23,103 nt of DNA from RYN-431 sp036388295 (GCA_036388295.1 DASVSC010000145.1:1-23103), one strand, 5' to 3'; shown: positions 9,602 to 17,231, counted from the stretch's first letter. A program made the numbers and translations. Notes: a model not told the origin generated them from the letters alone.

Positions 9602-9645
9602 ACCGCGGCCTGCGGCATTTCACGCACGACGCATCACGAACGACG

Positions 9646-9651
9646 TAGAAT
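9646..9651 (+). promoter_or_regulatory. Predicted nnrE -10 element
   Basis: TAGAAT (5 of 6 to TATAAT) ends 5 nt before the nnrE GTG. No convincing -35 is seen at 16-18 nt. Its position implies a leaderless nnrE message. It lies in the 91-nt region shared with divergent surE. Confidence 0.4.
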
Positions 9652-9656
9652 GGTTC

Positions 9657-10337
9657 GTGATCCGCCTTTCAGCCCGACAGTGCCGCGAAGTCGACCGCAT
9701 CGCGATTGAGGAATACGGCATTCCCGGCATCGTGCTGATGGAGAACGCCGCTCGCGGCGTCGCTGACGCGGTCGATCGACTGAAGTTGACGTGCGACGCG
9801 CCGGCGTCGGCGCTGGTGCTCTGCGGGAAAGGCAATAACGGCGGCGACGGGCTGGCCGTCGCGCGGCACCTATTGGTTCGCGGATACGACGTCTCGATTA
9901 TTCTGTGCTGCAATCCGGCCGAATACGCAGGAGACGCGTTGGTCAACTACAAAACAGCGGTCGCGTTCGACATCCGGATGGGAAGCCTTGAATCACCGCC
10001 TACATGGCGTGACGGGCCGCTTGGGACGATTGTCGTCGACGCGATCTACGGCACCGGCTTCCGCGTGCCTTCCCGTTTAGACCTGCGGCCACTGCGCCCG
10101 ATCGTTCACGGACGAATGTCGCCTGTCGTTGCCGTCGACCTGCCCAGCGGCATGGAAGCGGACACCGGCCTGATCGACGCGGACAACTGTCTGCAGTCGA
10201 ATGTCACCGTCACTTTCGGTGCGCAAAAGACCGGATTCGCGAACCCTGACGCACAGCCGTATCTGGGCGATGTGATGGTCGCTGACATCGGGGTGCCGAT
10301 GCGGGTGATCGAACGCGCCGCCGCCACGCCGCTGTGA
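9657..10337 (+). CDS. nnrE: NAD(P)H-hydrate epimerase (YjeF N-terminal domain)
   Basis: Epimerises R-NAD(P)HX to the S form so that a dehydratase can restore NAD(P)H, a metabolite-repair step. The protein has 226 residues and is a stand-alone YjeF_N domain; the C-terminal dehydratase (NnrD) half of the common fusion is absent and no nnrD is in the window. Motifs: MENAARGVADAV, LCGKGNNGGDGLAVARHL (nucleotide loop), VDAIYGTGF, VAVDLPSGMEADTG, and TVTFGAQKTGF with VADIGVP at the end. I chose GTG 9657 because VIRLSARQCREVDRIA matches the family N-terminus. An in-frame ATG at 9519 would add 46 non-homologous residues and overlap surE on the other strand. The start lacks a Shine-Dalgarno. Confidence 0.92.
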   Translation: MIRLSARQCREVDRIAIEEYGIPGIVLMENAARGVADAVDRLKLTCDAPASALVLCGKGNNGGDGLAVARHLLVRGYDVSIILCCNPAEYAGDALVNYKTAVAFDIRMGSLESPPTWRDGPLGTIVVDAIYGTGFRVPSRLDLRPLRPIVHGRMSPVVAVDLPSGMEADTGLIDADNCLQSNVTVTFGAQKTGFANPDAQPYLGDVMVADIGVPMRVIERAAATPL

Positions 10338-10340
10338 CGG

Positions 10341-10369
10341 CTGAAACTTAAGCGGCGTTCGCATACAAT
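10341..10369 (+). promoter_or_regulatory. Predicted dapA promoter
   Basis: CTGAAA (10341-10346; 4 of 6) and TACAAT (10364-10369; 5 of 6) are separated by 17 nt, a good sigma70-type pair just after the nnrE stop. The implied transcript start near 10376 leaves a leader of about 20 nt. A strong Shine-Dalgarno GAGAGGA (10383-10389) lies 5 nt before the dapA ATG. Confidence 0.6.
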
Positions 10370-10376
10370 CGCCGCT
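10351..10376 (+). promoter_or_regulatory. Inverted repeat at the dapA -10: operator or nnrE terminator
   Basis: AGCGGCG (10351-10357) and CGCCGCT (10370-10376) form a perfect 7-bp inverted repeat with a 12-nt centre containing the TACAAT -10. A short T run (CTTTT) follows. It could be a repressor site covering the dapA promoter or a weak rho-independent terminator for nnrE; the sequence does not decide. Confidence 0.4.
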
Positions 10377-10394
10377 CTTTTCGAGAGGACTGCA

Positions 10395-11264
10395 ATGCTC
10401 GCCGGTGCCATGACCGCCTTGATCACGCCCTTCCGCGACGGCCGCCTTGATGAGTCGCGGCTGAAGGAGCAGGTCGAACGGCAGATCAAGGGCGGCGTGA
10501 GCGGCGTCGTGCCGGTCGGCACGACCGGCGAATCGCCGACGGTGTCCGTCGAAGAACACCAGCGCGTGATCGAACTGACCGTTCAGACCGCGGCCGGCCG
10601 GATCAAGGTGATTGCGGGGACCGGGGCGAACGCAACGAACGAAGCGATCGAACTGCACCGCCACGCCAAAAGCGTCGGTGCCGACGCCTGCTTGTCGGTG
10701 AATCCCTACTACAACAAGCCGAGCCAGGAGGGCCTGTACCGCCACTTCATGACGCTGAGTGAGACGGTGGATCTGCCGATCGTGCTCTACAACATTCCCG
10801 GCCGCACCGGCATCACCATGACGGCGGCCACCGTCGCCCGTCTGCACAAGAGCGGCAACTTCATCGCGATCAAGGAATCCACCGGATCGATGGACATCAC
10901 GAGCGAGATTCGCACGCTGTGCGACATCACCGTCATCAGCGGCGACGACGGCCTGACGCTGCCGCTGATGGCGATCGGCGCGACAGGCGTCATCAGCGTC
11001 CTATCGAATCTGCTGCCGGACAAGGTCAGCGAAATGGTCGCGCTGTTCCGGCGCAACGACGTCAGCGGCGCGGAAGAGATTCATCGCAAATACTTCCAGC
11101 TCACGCGGTCGCTTTTCTTCGACGGCAATCCGGTCGGTATCAAGTTTGCAATGAAACTGGCCAATCTCGATAGCGGCGAAATGCGGCTGCCGCTGGTCGA
11201 GGCGAGTGAGGCGACGCAGCAGGCCATCACCGAAAACATGAAAACCGCGGGTCTGCTGCAATGA
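10395..11264 (+). CDS. dapA: 4-hydroxy-tetrahydrodipicolinate synthase DapA
   Basis: Condenses pyruvate with aspartate semialdehyde, the first step specific to diaminopimelate and lysine synthesis. It has 289 residues, the standard length. Active-site residues are all present: Lys160 (Schiff base, in FIAIKEST), Tyr132 and Arg137 (LYNIPGRTG), Thr43-Thr44 (GTTGESPT) and Tyr106 (NPYYNKPS). These sit one residue before their E. coli equivalents, so the start is secure, and a GAGAGGA ribosome binding site 5 nt upstream supports it. The full catalytic set argues for true DapA rather than a related aldolase such as N-acetylneuraminate lyase. The stop overlaps the aroDE start as ATGA, so the two are co-translated. 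Confidence 0.96.
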   Translation: MLAGAMTALITPFRDGRLDESRLKEQVERQIKGGVSGVVPVGTTGESPTVSVEEHQRVIELTVQTAAGRIKVIAGTGANATNEAIELHRHAKSVGADACLSVNPYYNKPSQEGLYRHFMTLSETVDLPIVLYNIPGRTGITMTAATVARLHKSGNFIAIKESTGSMDITSEIRTLCDITVISGDDGLTLPLMAIGATGVISVLSNLLPDKVSEMVALFRRNDVSGAEEIHRKYFQLTRSLFFDGNPVGIKFAMKLANLDSGEMRLPLVEASEATQQAITENMKTAGLLQ

Positions 11265-12862
11265 ACCGCTCTTCGACCACGCGCTTGTGCGTGCCGATCC
11301 TCGTCCGCGACCACGACCAGGCCGTCGCCGACGCCGCGCGGGCGGCGGAGGCCGGGGCGGACATGGTCGAATTGCGCATCGACCGAATGACCGACGCGGC
11401 GGCGGTGGCCCGCTTGGTCAAGGCCGTTCGCCTTCCGGTCATCGCGACGTGCCGGGCCGCCGCCGAGGGGGGCGAATCCACGCTCGGCGACGCCGAACGG
11501 TTAACGCTGCTGCTGGCGGCGGGCGAGGCGGGAGCCAGCTATCTGGACATCGAATGGGCGGCCGTGCAGGCCAACCAGTGGGCCGGCCCGCAACAGCCGC
11601 GCGACCGGCGGCCGGGCTGGATTTACTCCGCCCACGACTTCGAAACACGGCCGACGAAACTGACCCAGTTGGTCGCTGATCTGGCCGACGCGCCGTGCGA
11701 CGTGGCGAAAGTCGTCTGGCGCGCGCGGTCCGTGCGCGACAACCTGGAAGCCTTCGAAATCCTGCTCGGCCGCACGAAGCCGTCGATCGCGCTCTGCATG
11801 GGCGACGCCGGCGCGATATCACGGCTGCTGGCGCCGAAGTTCGGCGCGTTCCTCACCTTCGCCACGCTCGACGCCGCGAGCGGCACCGCGCCCGGACAGC
11901 CCACGGTCGAGTCCCTGAAGCAGACCTTTCGCTGGGACGCGCAGCGCGCCGACACGAAGGTTTACGGCGTCGTCGGCTCCCCTGTCGGCCATTCGATGTC
12001 TCCCGCGATCCACAACGCGTCGTTCGAAGCGATCGGCTTCGACGGCGTGTACGTACCGCTGCTCGTCGAGCCGTCGTACGAGTCGTTCAAGGCGTTCATG
12101 GAAACATTCGTCCCGTTCGACGCCCTGCACCTGAGCGGCCTGTCGATCACGATCCCGCATAAAGAGAACGCGCTGCGCTACCTGACCGAAAAAGGCGCAA
12201 CGATCGACCCGCTGGCGACGCGCATCGGAGCGATCAACACGATCGTGATCGACCGAGCCGACGGCAACGCGCTGTGCGGCTTCAGCAGCGACCACGCCGC
12301 GATCCTCGACAGCATCACCGCGGCGCTCGGGATCGACCGTGCAGCGCTGGCCGGGTATCGCGTGGCCGTGCTGGGTGCGGGCGGCACCGGTCGTACGGCC
12401 GTCGCCGCGTTGGCCGAATGTGGCGCGACAGTCGTTGTTTACAATCGCACTTTCGAACGCGCCGCGGCCCTGGCCGATGAGTTCAGCGGGCATTCCGGCA
12501 AAGTGGTCGCGGCGAAGTTCGACAAGCTGTGCGATTCCTGCTGCCAGATCTTTATCAACACCACCAGTGTCGGCATGACGCCGAACGTCGACGCCTCACC
12601 CATCGACGGCACCGGACTGGAGTTCAATGCGTCGCACCTGGTGTTCGACACGATCTACACGCCACAGGACACGAAGCTGCTAACGGCCGCACGGGCCGCG
12701 GGGGCGAAAACGATCGGCGGCGCGGAAATGTTCGTCCGTCAAGCGGCCGCGCAATTCGAAGCATTTACGGGCATCGCCGCGCCGACGGCCTCGATGAGGC
12801 AAGTGTTGAACGAACGGCTGGGCTTGAGTCGGCCGCAGATGAACGCAGATAAACGCGGATAA
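11261..12862 (+). CDS. aroDE: Bifunctional 3-dehydroquinate dehydratase / shikimate dehydrogenase
   Basis: A 533-residue fusion catalysing two successive shikimate-pathway steps. Residues 1 to about 228 are a type I dehydroquinate dehydratase: ELRIDRM, catalytic His125 in SAHDFE, Schiff-base Lys150 in DVAKVVW, the substrate Arg in ISRLLA, and TAPGQ. From about 233 an AroE domain follows: GSPVGHSMSPAIHN, catalytic Lys301 in ITIPHKE, GAINTIV, VLGAGGTGRTAVAAL (NADP loop), YNRT, NTTSVGM and GGAEMFVRQAAAQFEAFTG. The usual G-x-N-T-D motif reads GFSSD; catalytic Asp344 is kept but Asn-Thr has become Ser-Ser. The last ten residues lie inside a repeat element, so the C-terminal tail looks repeat-derived. 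The ATGA overlap with dapA indicates coupling. Confidence 0.94.
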   Translation: MNRSSTTRLCVPILVRDHDQAVADAARAAEAGADMVELRIDRMTDAAAVARLVKAVRLPVIATCRAAAEGGESTLGDAERLTLLLAAGEAGASYLDIEWAAVQANQWAGPQQPRDRRPGWIYSAHDFETRPTKLTQLVADLADAPCDVAKVVWRARSVRDNLEAFEILLGRTKPSIALCMGDAGAISRLLAPKFGAFLTFATLDAASGTAPGQPTVESLKQTFRWDAQRADTKVYGVVGSPVGHSMSPAIHNASFEAIGFDGVYVPLLVEPSYESFKAFMETFVPFDALHLSGLSITIPHKENALRYLTEKGATIDPLATRIGAINTIVIDRADGNALCGFSSDHAAILDSITAALGIDRAALAGYRVAVLGAGGTGRTAVAALAECGATVVVYNRTFERAAALADEFSGHSGKVVAAKFDKLCDSCCQIFINTTSVGMTPNVDASPIDGTGLEFNASHLVFDTIYTPQDTKLLTAARAAGAKTIGGAEMFVRQAAAQFEAFTGIAAPTASMRQVLNERLGLSRPQMNADKRG

Positions 12863-13032
12863 GAGTTGGACAGTCGAGGCCTGGGTGCCACAGGTTGGTA
12901 CGCCAACCTGTGCGGCGTCACGGCGTCAACACGCGGCGGCGTCGCTACACAGGTTCGAGTACGAACCTGTGGCACCCAGCAACCCCCTACCACTTTCTTC
13001 TGATCCGCGTTCATCTGCGTCCATCTGCGGCC
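12831..13032. repeat. Nested palindromic repeat element between aroDE and recG
   Basis: Outermost arms 12831-12860 and 13003-13032 are inverted repeats matching at 28 of 30 positions. Within them, CTGGGTGCCACAGGTT (12881-12896) and its exact complement (12964-12979) bound a 99-bp unit. That unit contains two perfect 10-bp hairpins (12889-12912 and 12948-12971) and a tandem pair of CGGCGTCA (12913-12928). No reading frame or transposase was seen inside. The whole resembles a palindromic element inserted into another. I recall similar sequences dispersed in planctomycete and PVC-like genomes, unverified here. It overlaps the aroDE 3' end and stops 6 nt before the recG stop codon. Confidence 0.85.
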
Positions 13033-13038
13033 AACTTA

Positions 13039-15111
13039 TCACCCAACTTGCGCGAGCGGGATCGTGTCGCCGAACCGGTCGATCAATGCTTTCCGCAGCG
13101 CCGCATACACCGGTCGTTCCAATTCCGGGTCATCGGCCAACAGGCGGGTCGCGTCGTCGCGGCACACCTTCAGCAATTCCATTTCCTGCGAGATGTCCGC
13201 CAGTTTTAGTTCAGGCAGGCCGTGCTGTTGCGTGCCGAAGAATTGGCCGGGGCCGCGGAGTTGCAAATCCATTTCGGCGATGTCGAAGCCACTGGTCGTT
13301 TCCACCATCGCCTGCAGGCGGGCAGTCGCGTCGGGCGTTTCGGCATCAGAGATCAGAATGCAGTGGCTCGCGTGTTCGCCGCGGCCGACGCGGCCGCGCA
13401 GTTGATGCAATTGGCTGAGGCCGAAACGCTCGGCGCTTTCGATGACGATTGTGGTGCTGTTCGGCACGTCGATGCCGACTTCGATCACCGTGGTCGCCAG
13501 CAGCACGTCCAATTGTCCGTCACGAAACGCCAACATGACGGCATCGCGCTCGTCGGCCGGCATGCGGCCGTGCAGCATGCCGAGGCGCAAGCCGGCCAGC
13601 GAGCCGTTTTTTAGCCGTTCCGTCGTGGCGATCAGCCCGGCCGCGCCGGTTTCGTCGTTGGCGTCGATCTGCGGGACGACGACGTACGCCTGCCGGCCCG
13701 TCTGCACCTGCCGGCGGACGAAACCGTACGCGTCGTTGGCCAGGTTCGACCGCACCCACCGCGTTTGAATCGGCTGGCGGCCCGGCGGCAGGTGCTCGAT
13801 CGTGCTGACGTCGAAGTCGGCGAAGTACGACAGCGCCAGCGTGCGCGGGATCGGCGTGGCCGTCATCACAAGGTAGTGCGGGGCGTACCCTTTTTCGCGA
13901 AGGTTCGATCGCTGCTGCACGCCGAGCTTGTGCTGTTCGTCGATCACGATCAGGCCGAGGTTGGCGAACGCGATGTCGCTCTGCAGCAGTGCCTGCGTGC
14001 CGATGGCGATGTGCACGTCGCCGCTGGCCAGCGGGCGCAGCAACGCGTCTTTGCCGGCCCGTTTGCTCCGCCCCGTGAACCGGCCGACGCGCACGTTCGA
14101 CCCGCTCAGCAGCGTGCTGATCGTCAGGTAATGCTGTTCGGCCAGCACTTCCGTCGGGGCCAGCAGCGCCGCCTGCAGTTTGTTCGCGACGGCCGTCAGC
14201 ATCGCGTGCAGCGCGACGATGGTTTTGCCGCTGCCGACGTCGCCCTGCAGCAAACGGTTCATCGGCCGGCCGCTGCGCAGGTCACGGGAGATTTCGTATG
14301 CCGCGCTCAGCTGCGCGTCGGTCATCGTGAACGGGAAGCGGGCGCGGATGCGTTCGTCAAGCGTTTTGTCCAGTCGCAGCACGGGCGCGCTCACGCGGCC
14401 GTCGCGCAGGCGGCGGCTGAGGCCGAAGCCGAGTTGGACCAGCATCAACTCGTCGTACACCAACCGCCGCCGGGCGGCCGCCGCTTCGCGCTCGCCGCTG
14501 GGCGCGTGCATCAGGCGGTACGCCTGCCGGCGCGGCATCAGGCCGCGCTGGCGGATCAAGTCGGCGTCGAACCATTCTTCGACGCCTTCCAGCAGATCGT
14601 CCAGCACACCGCGGATCAGCTTCGCGATCGCATCGCTCTTCAGGGCGGCCGACGCGGGATAGATCGGCTTGAACGTCGACGGGTCGATCTTCGGCGTTTC
14701 GGTTTCAACGATGCGATGCTTCGGGTTGGTCATCTGCGGCAGGCCGCGGAAGAACCGCACCTTGCCTTTCATTTGCAGCGTCATGCCCGGATGAATAATG
14801 CGGCGGAGGTAAGCGCCGTTGAACCAGACCGCGCCCATGCTGCCCGAATCGTCCTGCATTGTGGCTTCGAAGCGGCCCTTGTGGTGCGACGGGATGTAAT
14901 CGACGGCCGTGATTTCGCCGCGGACGGACTGCGTCGGCCCTTCGATCAGTTCCGCGATCGGCCGTTCGGACAGCTCCAGCTCATAGCGGCTGGGGAAATA
15001 GTCCAGTAAATCGGCGGGCGTGTGGACGCCCAGCTTCGCCAGGGCGGCGGCCTTGGCGGGGCCGATGCCGGGCCAGCCTTGCAGCGACGACACGTCACTC
15101 ACCCGGGCCAT
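13039..15111 (-). CDS. recG: ATP-dependent DNA helicase RecG
   Basis: Branch-migrating helicase that reverses stalled forks and processes Holliday junctions. It has 690 residues with the start used, close to E. coli (693). The N-terminus carries a helix-hairpin-helix-like LQGWPGIGPAKAAALAKLG and LLDYFPSRYE of the wedge domain. Helicase motifs: LLQGDVGSGKT (Lys296), DEQH near 388, MTATPIPRTL, TTVIEVGIDVPNSTTIVIE, and FGLSQLHQLRGRVGRGEHASHC. The typical DEQHRFGV reads DEQHKLGV, a mild variation. I used ATG 15111, overlapping pcm by 13 bp. A GTG at 15102 (GTGA overlap with the pcm stop) is a real alternative, and an ATG at 15150 would overlap pcm by 52 bp. The 3' end abuts the palindromic repeat. 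Confidence 0.95.
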   Translation of the reverse strand: MARVSDVSSLQGWPGIGPAKAAALAKLGVHTPADLLDYFPSRYELELSERPIAELIEGPTQSVRGEITAVDYIPSHHKGRFEATMQDDSGSMGAVWFNGAYLRRIIHPGMTLQMKGKVRFFRGLPQMTNPKHRIVETETPKIDPSTFKPIYPASAALKSDAIAKLIRGVLDDLLEGVEEWFDADLIRQRGLMPRRQAYRLMHAPSGEREAAAARRRLVYDELMLVQLGFGLSRRLRDGRVSAPVLRLDKTLDERIRARFPFTMTDAQLSAAYEISRDLRSGRPMNRLLQGDVGSGKTIVALHAMLTAVANKLQAALLAPTEVLAEQHYLTISTLLSGSNVRVGRFTGRSKRAGKDALLRPLASGDVHIAIGTQALLQSDIAFANLGLIVIDEQHKLGVQQRSNLREKGYAPHYLVMTATPIPRTLALSYFADFDVSTIEHLPPGRQPIQTRWVRSNLANDAYGFVRRQVQTGRQAYVVVPQIDANDETGAAGLIATTERLKNGSLAGLRLGMLHGRMPADERDAVMLAFRDGQLDVLLATTVIEVGIDVPNSTTIVIESAERFGLSQLHQLRGRVGRGEHASHCILISDAETPDATARLQAMVETTSGFDIAEMDLQLRGPGQFFGTQQHGLPELKLADISQEMELLKVCRDDATRLLADDPELERPVYAALRKALIDRFGDTIPLAQVG

Positions 15112-15755
15112 CCCGCTTCGCCGAGCAGCGGAACGAAACGGCATTCGCACAGGCCGGTCGGCACCAGCACGCCGTTCCGCTTGGTCATCTTCTGCAGCTT
15201 CTGCAGGTCGCGGCCGCCCGTCGGCGCGACCAAGACGCCGCCCTCGACCAACTGGTCGGCCAACTGCTGCGGCACGGCCGGCGCGGCGGCGGTGACGATA
15301 ATCCGGTCAAACGGCCCGCGTTCGGCCCAGCCGACGGAGCCGTCGCCGTGCCGCAGGCGGATGTTGCGCAGGCCCAGAGAGCCCAACGTTTCGAACGCGT
15401 CGTCGAGCAACGGCTTGACCAACTCGACCGAGCACACCTCGGCCGCCAGCCGTGCCAGGACGGCGGTCTGGTAGCCGCTGCCGGTGCCGATTTCCAACAC
15501 GCGGTCGGTCGGCCGGACGTCCAGGGACGTGGTCATCAAGGCGACGATGTACGGCTGACTAATTGTCTGGTCGTGTCCGATCGGCAGCGGCCCGTCGTCG
15601 TACGCGCGCGGCCGCAGGTCGGCCGGCACGAATGCTTCGCGCGCCGTGGCGGCGATGGCTTCCAGCACACGTTCGTCGCGAATGCCGCGCGCGACGATCT
15701 GCTGGTCGATCATGCGACGCACGGCAGCGGCATCAATAGACGGGGCGGCAGGCAT
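15099..15755 (-). CDS. pcm: Protein-L-isoaspartate O-methyltransferase
   Basis: Methylates L-isoaspartyl residues with S-adenosylmethionine to start repair of aged proteins. It has 218 residues, normal for bacterial Pcm. Motifs: LPIGHDQTISQPYIVALM (family motif with Thr64 and Ser66), VLEIGTGSGYQTAVLA (SAM loop, 87-101), HGDGSVGW, and FDRIIVTAAAPAVP. The C-terminal extension found in some Pcm proteins is absent. ATG 15755 has no Shine-Dalgarno; a TAAAAT hexamer ends exactly 6 nt upstream, so the message may begin at the ATG itself. It is followed by recG with overlapping coding sequence, so the two are probably one operon, and it is divergent from bioA. Confidence 0.94.
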   Translation of the reverse strand: MPAAPSIDAAAVRRMIDQQIVARGIRDERVLEAIAATAREAFVPADLRPRAYDDGPLPIGHDQTISQPYIVALMTTSLDVRPTDRVLEIGTGSGYQTAVLARLAAEVCSVELVKPLLDDAFETLGSLGLRNIRLRHGDGSVGWAERGPFDRIIVTAAAPAVPQQLADQLVEGGVLVAPTGGRDLQKLQKMTKRNGVLVPTGLCECRFVPLLGEAGWPG

Positions 15756-15761
15756 GCGGGT

Positions 15762-15767
15762 ATTTTA
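15762..15767 (-). promoter_or_regulatory. Predicted pcm -10 element
   Basis: TAAAAT on the minus strand (5 of 6 to TATAAT) lies 6 nt before the pcm ATG, placing the expected first transcribed base on the A of ATG. No clear -35 is seen 16-18 nt upstream. It suggests a leaderless pcm-recG transcript. Confidence 0.45.
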
Positions 15768-15796
15768 CACGATCGGGCCCGGTAATGTAGCCGTGA

Positions 15797-15824
15797 TTGA
15801 CGCCCGAACTGCCGCGGGTATCGT
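15797..15824 (+). promoter_or_regulatory. Predicted bioA promoter
   Basis: TTGACG (15797-15802; 5 of 6) and TATCGT (15819-15824; 4 of 6) are 16 nt apart. The start would fall near 15831, giving a leader of about 12 nt. No sequence resembling the E. coli BirA operator was seen in the 87-nt gap between pcm and bioA. Confidence 0.45.
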
Positions 15825-15842
15825 CGCGCCGGACCGATTCGC

Positions 15843-17231
15843 ATGACGACCGCCGCGTTGCAGAATCTCGACCGCCAATACGTCTGGCACCCCTTCACGC
15901 ACATGAAGCTGTGGCTGGCTGACGACCCGCTCGTCATCACGCACGGCGAAGGCGTGTACCTGTTCGACAGCGACGGCCGGCAGTATTCCGACGGGACGGC
16001 ATCGCTCTGGTGCAACGTCCACGGGCACCGGGTCAGTGCAATAGACGACGCCGTTCGCAGGCAGCTCGACCGGATCGCACACACGACGCTCCTGGGCCTG
16101 GCCAACGAGCCGGCGGCGGTGTTGGCCGAGCGGCTGGTGGCGGTCGCCCCGCAGGGCTTGGCGAAAGTCTTTTACAGCGACAGCGGCGCGACCGCGACCG
16201 AAGCAGCGTTCAAGATGGCGGCGCAATACTGGTGGAACCTGGGCCGGCCGGAAAAGACCGAGTTCGTCGGGCTGACCGAGGCCTACCACGGTGACACCGT
16301 CGGCGGCATGAGCGTCGGCCGGACGACCGCCTTCCACAAGCCCTATTGGCCGATGCTGTTCAAAACGCACTTCGCGCCCGCCCCCGTCGTTTACCGGTCC
16401 GGCAAATCGGCCGACGCCGTGCGCGACGAAGCCATTGCCGGCCTGCGGGCCATTCTGGAAGCGCACGCCGGCACTATCGCCGCCGTTTGTGTCGAGCCGC
16501 TGGTGATGGGCGCCGCCGGCATGGTGGTCCACCCGGCCGGCTATCTGCGGGCGGTGCGGGAGTTGTGCGACCGCTTCGACGTGCTGCTGATTGCCGACGA
16601 AGTCGCCACCGGCTTCGGCCGAACGGGCCGCATGTTCGCGTGCGATCACGAAAGCGTCACGCCCGACCTGCTGTGCCTCGGCAAAGGCATTACCGGCGGC
16701 TATCTGCCACTCGCGGCGACGCTGGCGACGCAGAAAATCTTCGACGCGTTCCTCGGCGAGCCTTGGGAAGGCCGGACGTTTTTCCACGGCCACACGTACA
16801 CGGGCAACCCACTGGCGTGCGCGGCGGCGATTGCCTCGCTCGATTTATTCGGCCAAACCGATCTGTTGGCGCACGTGGCGACGGTTTCGCGCGGCGTCGC
16901 CGGCCTGCTGGAACCGGTCCGAATGCTGCCAGCCGTCGGCGACGTGCGCCAATGCGGGTTTATGGTCGGCATCGAACTGGTGGCCGACAAGGCCAGCAAC
17001 CGGCCGTTCGACCCGCGTCGGCGTGTCGGTGCGGCCGTCTGCCAGCGCCTGCGGAATCACGGCATTCTGCTCCGGCCGCTCGGTGATACGATCGTGATGA
17101 ACCCGCCGCTGGTCACGACCGTCGCTCAATGGCAGCACGTCATCGACGCGTTGGCCGCAGAAATCGGATGCCTGGAAGCGGCGGCGGGCGTGGACGAACG
17201 CGGCGACGCCCAAGTCGCGGGGGATTACTGA
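15843..17231 (+). CDS. bioA: Adenosylmethionine-8-amino-7-oxononanoate aminotransferase BioA
   Basis: PLP enzyme making 7,8-diaminopelargonate from KAPA, usually with S-adenosylmethionine as amino donor; the step before BioD. It has 462 residues. Class III aminotransferase features: the BioA-like N-terminus YVWHPFTHM, YSDSGATATEAAFKMA (phosphate-binding loop), LTEAYHGDTVGGMSVG, the PLP-contacting Asp in LLIADEVATGFGRTG, Lys281 in LCLGKGITGGYLPLA, and FFHGHTYTGNPLACAAA. WHPFTHM and the downstream bioD support BioA over other class III enzymes. The stop and the next start share one base (TGATG), indicating coupling. The other biotin genes (bioB, bioF, bioC, bioH) are not in the window. Confidence 0.94.
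   Translation: MTTAALQNLDRQYVWHPFTHMKLWLADDPLVITHGEGVYLFDSDGRQYSDGTASLWCNVHGHRVSAIDDAVRRQLDRIAHTTLLGLANEPAAVLAERLVAVAPQGLAKVFYSDSGATATEAAFKMAAQYWWNLGRPEKTEFVGLTEAYHGDTVGGMSVGRTTAFHKPYWPMLFKTHFAPAPVVYRSGKSADAVRDEAIAGLRAILEAHAGTIAAVCVEPLVMGAAGMVVHPAGYLRAVRELCDRFDVLLIADEVATGFGRTGRMFACDHESVTPDLLCLGKGITGGYLPLAATLATQKIFDAFLGEPWEGRTFFHGHTYTGNPLACAAAIASLDLFGQTDLLAHVATVSRGVAGLLEPVRMLPAVGDVRQCGFMVGIELVADKASNRPFDPRRRVGAAVCQRLRNHGILLRPLGDTIVMNPPLVTTVAQWQHVIDALAAEIGCLEAAAGVDERGDAQVAGDY

Noticed and set aside
9519..9656. Upstream ATG start for nnrE
   Set aside because: It overlaps surE on the other strand and adds residues unlike the YjeF_N family; the GTG at 9657 matches the family N-terminus.
12881..12979. 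CRISPR-like array from the repeated CACAGGTT units
   Set aside because: Only two hairpin units in inverted overall symmetry, with no regular spacers and no cas genes.
13765..15009. 414-codon open frame on the plus strand
   Set aside because: It is antisense to recG, has a low-complexity Arg/Ala/Gln/Val-rich translation with no domain, and arises from high GC at third positions.
15768..15842. BirA-type biotin operator before bioA
   Set aside because: No long interrupted palindrome of the BirA kind was found; only a short CGGGCCCG palindrome, expected by chance at this GC content.
15765..16793. 342-codon open frame on the minus strand
   Set aside because: Antisense to bioA and covering the pcm-bioA promoter region; composition typical of a GC-rich shadow.
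17129..17230. Upstream in-frame start for the lipoprotein
   Set aside because: It would lie inside bioA, give an Arg-rich leader and hide the lipoprotein signal that begins exactly at 17231.
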